Assembly (NCBI GenBank): GCA_020848665.1
Contig: JADLHR010000034.1
Coordinates: 1 to 5,817 of the forward strand
Reading direction: 5' to 3'
Source of the DNA: Anaerolineae bacterium
GTDB taxonomy: Bacteria > Chloroflexota > Anaerolineae > Aggregatilineales > Aggregatilineaceae
Length of the DNA stretch: 5,817 nucleotides
Positions 4,741-5,817 of the stretch are shown here, one piece after another (positions within the stretch are counted from its first letter, which is position 1; every line of letters starts with the position of its first letter). The notes under the pieces are model-generated. The model had not been told where the DNA came from, did no database searches, and saw only the letters and a list, made by a program, of their open reading frames with translations. The position numbers were made by a program, and so were the translations under genes.

Positions 4741-5589
4741 GTGAAAGTTCAATACTATGTTTGCGACCTGCCGCCTGACTGCACCGACGAGCAATTGAGC
4801 AACCTGCTCCAGCCACACGGCGCCGTGACCGCGATCGAATGGTCCTCGCCGCGCGAGGGATCGGACCTGCGCCGCGCCGTTGCCACGCTGGAAACGGACG
4901 TTGCGCCGCGCAGAATCATCGACCGGCTGAATCGACAGTGCGTCGGGGCGCAGCCGGTCGTCGTGACGCTGGCTGTGCCAGCCAAGAAATTCGGAACAAT
5001 TTCAAACGCGAACCGGCGCCGCAGCCAGAAAATCGCGCGGATGCTCGCCGAAACAGAGTCAGGGCCGATTGGCAGCCTTGCGAAGATCATCCATATCTGC
5101 GGGATACGCTTCACGCTGCGAATGGTCAAGCAGGCGTTCGCGATCGAGGCAGCGGGCGGAATGATGCTGCCGGATGGCAGTCGCAAGCGCACGATCGGAG
5201 GGGTGTTCTTCTACCAGGCGCGCAGCTACCTGTCTCCGGCGATGCACGCGTACCTGTTCACGTTCCATAAGAACAATAAGACCAAAAAGAAAGCCGCTGC
5301 GCCCGCGCCGCAAGCCGAAGCGCAGCCTGATACGCCGAAACCCGGCTCCCCGGCGGGGCCTGAGCCGCCGGTTGTCGCGGCGGCGCCCTCGCCCGACGAA
5401 GCGCTGATCGCCGCACGCGGACAGCTTGCCGCACTGCGCGAACAGCGCCGCGACGCCCAGGCGAAGCTTGACGCGGTCCGGAAAGGCCAGGCGAAGACGA
5501 CCGGGGTTTTCTCGCTGATGAAGCAGGTAGTCGATACACAGAAGGCGATTGATACGCTGCTGGCCGAGCACCCGGCTCTGAAAACATAA
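4741..5589 (+). CDS. RRM-like and PHAX-type RNA-binding domain protein
   Basis: A 282-residue predicted cytoplasmic RNA-binding protein with no signal peptide or membrane segment. Residues 3-78 fit an RRM fold. The RNP2-like strand is YYVCDL (5-10), then DEQLSNLLQPHGAVTAIEW as helix 1 and strand 2, and an RNP1-like strand LRRAVATL (43-50) that lacks the usual aromatics. Residues about 95-173 resemble the RNA-binding domain of PHAX, the eukaryotic snRNA export adaptor: a helical run (SLAKIIHICG...MVKQAFAIEAAGG) ending in GSRKRTIGGVFF (146-157), very close to the GSRRRTPGGVF core of that family. A Lys patch (KNNKTKKK), an Ala/Pro-rich linker (185-218) and a charged, probably coiled-coil tail (219-278) follow. 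The start is GTG. The gene stands alone between an upstream terminator and a downstream one. The domain calls are from recognised motifs. The target RNA and cellular role are unknown. Confidence 0.85.
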   Translation: MKVQYYVCDLPPDCTDEQLSNLLQPHGAVTAIEWSSPREGSDLRRAVATLETDVAPRRIIDRLNRQCVGAQPVVVTLAVPAKKFGTISNANRRRSQKIARMLAETESGPIGSLAKIIHICGIRFTLRMVKQAFAIEAAGGMMLPDGSRKRTIGGVFFYQARSYLSPAMHAYLFTFHKNNKTKKKAAAPAPQAEAQPDTPKPGSPAGPEPPVVAAAPSPDEALIAARGQLAALREQRRDAQAKLDAVRKGQAKTTGVFSLMKQVVDTQKAIDTLLAEHPALKT

Positions 5590-5627
5590 AAGCGTAGCGG
5601 GCGCGCAGAGCGCCCGCCGCTGCTTTT
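5588..5627. terminator. Bidirectional intrinsic terminator between convergent genes
   Basis: The dyad starts inside the TAA stop: AAAAGC (5588-5593) pairs with GCTTTT (5622-5627), and GGGCGC pairs with GCGCCC around a short loop, with one mismatched segment and a bulge in the middle. An A-run on one side and a T-run on the other make it functional in both directions. It serves the RNA-binding protein gene and the minus-strand gene ending at 5671. Confidence 0.7.
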
Positions 5628-5670
5628 CGCGTGTTCCCGCTCTCCTGCCGCTCCATCAGCCCGGCGCAGG

Positions 5671-5817
5671 CTAGGTCACGGATCTGCGACGGAAATAGGC
5701 CAGGTAGAGGCCGATCAAGACCGCTATTATCCCGGCGACCAGCCCGATAATCTGGTACGTGCCGAAGTCACCGCTGCCAATGCCGAGCGTATCGGCCAGA
5801 AGCGACACCAGCGCCAC
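5671..5817 (-). CDS. C-terminal part of a membrane-anchored protein, partial
   Basis: Reading the minus strand from the right edge, 48 codons stay open to a TAG at 5671-5673. The segment contains LADTLGIGSGDFGTYQ, one clear transmembrane helix (IIGLVAGIIAVLIGLYLAYF) and a basic tail, RRRSVT. The hydrophobic helix followed by Arg-Arg-Arg suggests a C-terminal anchor with the tail in the cytoplasm, or the last helix of a multi-spanning protein. The first visible codon happens to be GTG, but no upstream sequence is available, so the gene most likely continues beyond the window. It converges on the RRM-PHAX gene and shares its bidirectional terminator, 43 bp away. The family is not recognisable from this fragment. 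Confidence 0.6.
   Translation of the reverse strand: MALVSLLADTLGIGSGDFGTYQIIGLVAGIIAVLIGLYLAYFRRRSVT

Noticed and set aside
5059..5571. 170-codon minus-strand open frame opposite the RRM-PHAX gene
   Set aside because: An Arg-rich shadow of a gene with recognisable domains.
1..5817. Mobile element, CRISPR array, tRNA or rRNA
   Set aside because: No transposase or integrase motifs, terminal inverted repeats, regularly spaced repeats, or tRNA/rRNA-like sequence were seen on either strand.

Overview
The window reads as accessory bacterial DNA, most likely from a Chloroflexota (Anaerolineae-like) genome. This is an inference from three things: fairly GC-rich coding with intrinsic-type hairpin terminators, F420-type (deazaflavin) oxidoreductases, and an unusual RRM plus PHAX-domain RNA-binding protein. 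No rRNA, tRNA, CRISPR or transposase is visible, so the taxonomic placement is tentative.

Region 1 (1-1632) is the distal part of a DMSO-reductase-family (complex iron-sulfur molybdoenzyme) operon. It holds the last five codons of an upstream gene, presumably the molybdopterin catalytic subunit. These are followed by a four-cluster ferredoxin subunit (DmsB type, 33-653) and an eight-helix membrane anchor and quinol oxidase subunit (DmsC type, 656-1576). The genes are almost contiguous, and a perfect 14-bp hairpin closes the operon. Together they would move electrons from membrane quinol through four Fe-S clusters to a molybdopterin active site. The terminal acceptor cannot be told from this window.

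Region 2 (1633-4351) is a second co-directional cluster. It encodes two multi-spanning membrane proteins of unassigned function (1862-2569 and 2585-3223), an overlapping 39-codon mini-gene (3220-3339), and two different deazaflavin (F420)-dependent nitroreductase-family proteins (3375-3821 and 3869-4351). The mini-gene's last 20 residues are a diverged copy of the C-terminus of the 235-residue membrane protein, so the cluster has a history of partial duplication. No promoter is obvious. Each gene has its own Shine-Dalgarno sequence, and the gaps are at most about 50 bp except for the 285-bp leader in front of the cluster.

Region 3 (4352-4740) is a 389-bp stretch without a firm gene. It contains a strong GC hairpin, a possible 57-codon minus-strand ORF, a weak promoter candidate, and a small intrinsic terminator only 39 bp before the next start codon. 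The 5' arm of that terminator can also pair with the Shine-Dalgarno region, which makes a riboregulated leader possible.

Region 4 (4741-5589) encodes the most unusual protein of the window. It has an N-terminal RRM-like fold, a recognisable PHAX-type RNA-binding domain (GSRKRTIGGVFF core), an Ala/Pro-rich linker and a charged helical tail. A bidirectional terminator (5588-5627) separates it from a convergent minus-strand gene whose C-terminal membrane anchor runs off the right edge (5671-5817).
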